A stretch of DNA of 64,000 bases, from NCBI RefSeq assembly GCF_001999245.1, contig NZ_CP019630.1, forward strand, positions 2,108,001-2,172,000, in the 5' to 3' direction. The translations under genes and the position numbers were made by a program. The stretch's first letter is position 1. The number at the start of each line of letters is the position of its first letter. The notes under the pieces were generated by a model that saw only the letters and a program-made list of their open reading frames with translations, ran no database searches and was not told the origin of the DNA. Source of the stretch: Roseibium algicola (GTDB lineage Bacteria > Pseudomonadota > Alphaproteobacteria > Rhizobiales > Stappiaceae). Positions 61,579 through 64,000 of the stretch are shown piece after piece.

Positions 61579-62093
61579 CACAGTACCCGCCGCCGTTTAA
61601 GCCAGGCATGATGTTCGGGCCGCGTATAGGGATGGGCTTCTTCCCCGACGGTCAGCCGGTTGTGAAGGTGCCGCCAATAGTCCGGTGAGGCGTCCGCGGG
61701 ATCGATGGCGAGCGCCTCGATCGCATCGATCGCCTGCAACACCCGCTCGACTTTCGGCCAGCCGTGGATCTTCAAAAGCAATTCCCCGCCGGGGCGCACG
61801 AAGGGCAGCGTCTGGTAGGGTGCGCCGCGTCCTACCGCACTCAGGATATCGATGCGCGAGACGATGGTGCCGTAGCCATTCGCCGCCCAACGGACAAAAC
61901 AGAAGATCGATCCGGGCGCGAAACCGACGATACGATCGCTGCCGCTGAGGATGTGCTCATAGGAGTGGCGTCCAAAGCGGATCCAGTGTTCGATCTTGCC
62001 TTTTTCCCAGGTGAGTTCGACCAAGGTCATCTCCGAGGTGACATCGTCAGGCAAGGGATGGCCCATCCATTTGCGGTGCGGTTTCTCGCTCAT
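61578..62093 (-). CDS. DUF2840 domain-containing protein
   Basis: 171-residue protein of a family typical of these conjugative elements: LTWEKGKIEHWIRFGRHSYEHILSGSDRIVGFAPGSIFCFVRWAANGYGT is highly conserved. Function unknown. Overlaps its neighbours by ATGA on one side and by TGATG on the other, so it belongs to the parA-to-traF operon. Confidence 0.9.
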   Translation of the reverse strand: MSEKPHRKWMGHPLPDDVTSEMTLVELTWEKGKIEHWIRFGRHSYEHILSGSDRIVGFAPGSIFCFVRWAANGYGTIVSRIDILSAVGRGAPYQTLPFVRPGGELLLKIHGWPKVERVLQAIDAIEALAIDPADASPDYWRHLHNRLTVGEEAHPYTRPEHHAWLKRRRVL

Positions 62094-62341
62094 GGCTTCT
62101 CTCCATCGGTGATCGGGAATTCTCGCGCGAAGAGATCGCGCAGCATGTCGGCAACGGTGACCCCGCGCTGAAAAGCCACGATCTTGATCCGGGCACGCTG
62201 ATCGGGTGTCACATCGATGGTGAGACGTGCGGTAAAACCGTTCGCGGCGCTGGCATTTAATTTGCGCTCAGCCGACTTGATCCAACTTTCGGGATCGGCT
62301 GGCCGCGATGCAAAGCCTTGACGCGAGGACTGATTGCTCAT
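62090..62341 (-). CDS. Small ParB/ParG-like ribbon-helix-helix partition protein
   Basis: 83-residue protein, KSAERKLNASAANGFTARLTIDVTPDQRARIKIVAFQRGVTVADMLRDLFAREF. The C-terminal half is a ribbon-helix-helix domain. It lies directly after parA with ATGA overlap, the position of small partition partners (ParG type), which bind the centromere and stimulate ParA. Confidence 0.82.
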   Translation of the reverse strand: MSNQSSRQGFASRPADPESWIKSAERKLNASAANGFTARLTIDVTPDQRARIKIVAFQRGVTVADMLRDLFAREFPITDGEKP

Positions 62342-62991
62342 GACCCAGACCTTTCGATCCTGAGCCTGTCGATCTCCGACACCAGGGCTGCGATTTCCTG
62401 GGCACCAGGCGTGTCCTTGTCCAGTTCGCTCACAAGCCGGCCAGACTGCGCGGCACTCGCAAAGGCAACACGCTGGCCGACGGTTTGGACAAGGACCGGA
62501 GGATCGTTGTCGGAAAGAGCTTCAGCCGTATCGCGGGCGATCAGGGTGCGGGCACCGCAGCGATTGAGAACGAAGCGCGCCGTCAGTTGCGGCCGATAGA
62601 TCCGCGCTTCGTTGATGAGGGCGAGCATCTCCGCCGATGCCCAGCCGTCGAGCGGCGATGGCTGCACCGGAATCAGAACCAGGTCTGCAGCCAACAGCGC
62701 CGAGCGCATCAGACCGGCAACACGCGGCGGTCCGTCGATGACAACATGATCTGCGCTCTGGGCGAGATCCGGAGCTTCCCGGTGAAGCGTGTCTCGGGCA
62801 AGACCAACGACCCCAAACAATCTCGGCAGGCCTTCCCGACTGCGCGCTTCCGACCAATCGAGGGCCGAGCCCTGCGGGTCGGCGTCAATGAGCGTCACAC
62901 GCTTGCCGCGCCGTGACCATTCTCCCGCGAGATTGAGCGCTAGCGTCGTCTTGCCGACACCGCCTTTCTGGTTGAGCAGCGCGACGATCAT
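62338..62991 (-). CDS. parA: ParA-type partition ATPase
   Basis: 217-residue deviant-Walker ATPase: LLNQKGGVGKTTLALNLAGEW with KGGVGKT at 9-15, LIDADPQGSALDW and VVIDGPPRVAGLM. Segregates the plasmid. Overlaps the small partner gene by ATGA. It is 135 bases from the iterons, as expected for a compact replicon core. Confidence 0.94.
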   Translation of the reverse strand: MIVALLNQKGGVGKTTLALNLAGEWSRRGKRVTLIDADPQGSALDWSEARSREGLPRLFGVVGLARDTLHREAPDLAQSADHVVIDGPPRVAGLMRSALLAADLVLIPVQPSPLDGWASAEMLALINEARIYRPQLTARFVLNRCGARTLIARDTAEALSDNDPPVLVQTVGQRVAFASAAQSGRLVSELDKDTPGAQEIAALVSEIDRLRIERSGS

Positions 62992-63126
62992 GACGCAAAT
63001 CCGCGGCGGTTCGGGGACTTATCCGCAGAGGCCCAAAACCGCTCCGGCGTTAGAAGAATTCCAAAGGAATTCTGGTTAGGAAAGTTACGGGAAGCGTAAG
63101 CTGTTGACCTGGCATCGAAATTAGGC

Positions 63127-63196
63127 GTTTTCGGTCCCCGATAGCACGAGGTTCGGGTCCCCGATGGCACGATAGTTCGGGTCCCTGATAGCACGA
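63127..63196. repeat. Iterons (candidate oriV)
   Basis: Three direct repeats of about 22 bases with 23-24 base spacing and consensus GTTCGGGTCCC(C/T)GAT(A/G)GCACGA: copies end at 63149, 63172 and 63196. They lie just after the repA stop, between repA and parA. Spacing of about two helical turns is usual for iterons bound by a RepA initiator. Confidence 0.75.
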
Positions 63197-63202
63197 GTGA
63201 AT

Positions 63203-64000
63203 TCACAGCTTTCCCCCAGGGCGAGTGTTGGCGCGGCGTCGATGGCGCGCGCGGGAGACAGACGCCTCACTGGTCGGAGCGAATAACAGGCGCGGCGGTG
63301 CATCGGACGCCCGCACCAATTCCAGGCGATAGCCCGGCAGAGGCTGCCGGTAGACAATGTCGCGCAGGTCGTAGGTGAAGTGTTTCAGCGGCGAGAGGCT
63401 GCCGGACTTGGCGTGGAGGTGCCTGAGCGAGAAGCTCCAGCCATGTTCCTGGCGTCCGCCATGTTTGCGCACGAGCCGGTAAAGCCACCGCTCAAGACCG
63501 CCGGTCAGGCTGAAATACGCCCGGTCGATGGTCAGAACGAGGGCATCTTCAAGAACGGTGGCGTAGAACCAGTCGGGCAGGATCAGCTCGAGGCCAAGAG
63601 GACGACCACAATGGTCAGCTCTCTCCTTCCATTCGTTGATCCAGGAAAAACGGTGCATGCGCCGTTCGGCCGGCTGACGGATCGAGGTCGCAACTGTCGT
63701 GGATTGCAGTCGATCGAGAGCGGACTTAAGCCTATCGTAATCTCTCCGGCTCACACCCCGGCCGATAAACGTCAGGATCTCGTAAGGAGTGGCTGCCATC
63801 AGGCGCGAGGTCCGAAGGCCGGCGTCGCGTGCCTCGACGATCTGCGATGCGGCCCAGATCAGAATATCCGCATCCCAGATTGTCGCCATACCGTGCTCGG
63901 CTACTGCCTCGACGCGAATGACGATCGGCCCCGCCTTGAAGTCTATCGGCTTCAGGCGCCTGGATTTGGCAAGCGAGAAGAAGGGATAGGCCATCAGATC
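63203..64000 (-). CDS. repA: Replication initiator protein A (partial at window edge)
   Basis: Most of a RepA (PF10134-type) initiator: AYPFFSLAKSRRLKPIDFKAG, ATIWDADILIWAASQIVEARD and TPYEILTFIGRGVSRRDYDRLK are the conserved central blocks, then HGGRQEHGWSFSLRHLHAKSGS and RLELVRASDAPPRLLF, with a basic tail. The frame is open to the right edge (DLM before AYPFF), and homologues have an N-terminal extension there, so the true start lies beyond the window. Confidence 0.9.
   Translation of the reverse strand, partial: DLMAYPFFSLAKSRRLKPIDFKAGPIVIRVEAVAEHGMATIWDADILIWAASQIVEARDAGLRTSRLMAATPYEILTFIGRGVSRRDYDRLKSALDRLQSTTVATSIRQPAERRMHRFSWINEWKERADHCGRPLGLELILPDWFYATVLEDALVLTIDRAYFSLTGGLERWLYRLVRKHGGRQEHGWSFSLRHLHAKSGSLSPLKHFTYDLRDIVYRQPLPGYRLELVRASDAPPRLLFAPTSEASVSRARHRRRANTRPGGKL

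Noticed and set aside
1..64000. CRISPR array, tRNA or rRNA genes
   Set aside because: No set of regularly spaced repeats other than the three iterons, and no cloverleaf or rRNA-like segment recognised.

Overview
The window looks like a plasmid or other conjugative replicon of an alphaproteobacterium, most likely Hyphomicrobiales or Rhodobacterales; I cannot name the species. The basis is a RepA-family initiator with iterons, ParA, a complete P-type conjugation cluster (traG, trbBCDEJKLFGI, DUF2840, DUF2274) in the order usual for alphaproteobacterial mobile elements, high GC content, and many insertion-sequence remnants. No rRNA, tRNA or CRISPR array was seen.

Left part (1-5,700): the ends of a branched-chain amino acid/amide-type ABC transporter operon (livG and a truncated livF) stand next to an IS graveyard. 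It holds broken IS5, ISAs1, IS3 and IS630 transposases and a broken serine recombinase, with one intact, lower-GC SnoaL-like gene among them.

Catabolic part (5,685-38,968): several modules that acquire nitrogen from nitriles, amides and urea lie close together. (i) A TAXI-type TRAP transporter (binding protein plus fused permease) is followed by a nitrilase, with a divergent LysR regulator. (ii) urtABCDE is followed by an acetamidase/formamidase gene. Its promoter region carries a near-consensus sigma-54 site and a palindrome, and a ROK-type regulator is divergent. (iii) A second urea/amide-type ABC operon has a flotillin gene at its head. In it the LivF-like ATPase is fused in frame to a full amidase, and a second, similar free amidase follows. 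(iv) A LysR regulator faces a haloacid-dehalogenase gene. Between these modules are a TSUP permease, an ECF sigma factor with an SRPBCC partner, a CGNR regulator opposite an FMN azoreductase, a small MerR/MerT-like metal cluster with a textbook 19-bp spacer promoter, and further IS remnants.

Junction (39,000-42,400): an IS3 OrfA remnant, an apparently intact IS110 transposase, an IS5 remnant and an AT-rich LysR gene. The end of this LysR gene runs into the antisense of the last gene of the conjugation cluster, so a recombination junction lies near 42,320.

Right part (42,303-64,000), all on the minus strand: repA (cut by the window edge), iterons, parA, a ribbon-helix-helix partner, DUF2840, traF peptidase, lytic transglycosylase, MOBP-like relaxase, traG coupling protein, a CopG-type gene, and trbB to trbI plus DUF2274. 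Between the CopG gene and trbB sits a two-gene cargo: a secreted LCAT-family lipase and a secreted trypsin/FGE-sulfatase-domain protein joined by an ATGA overlap. This cassette and the ABC-ATPase/amidase fusion are the two least expected items in the window.
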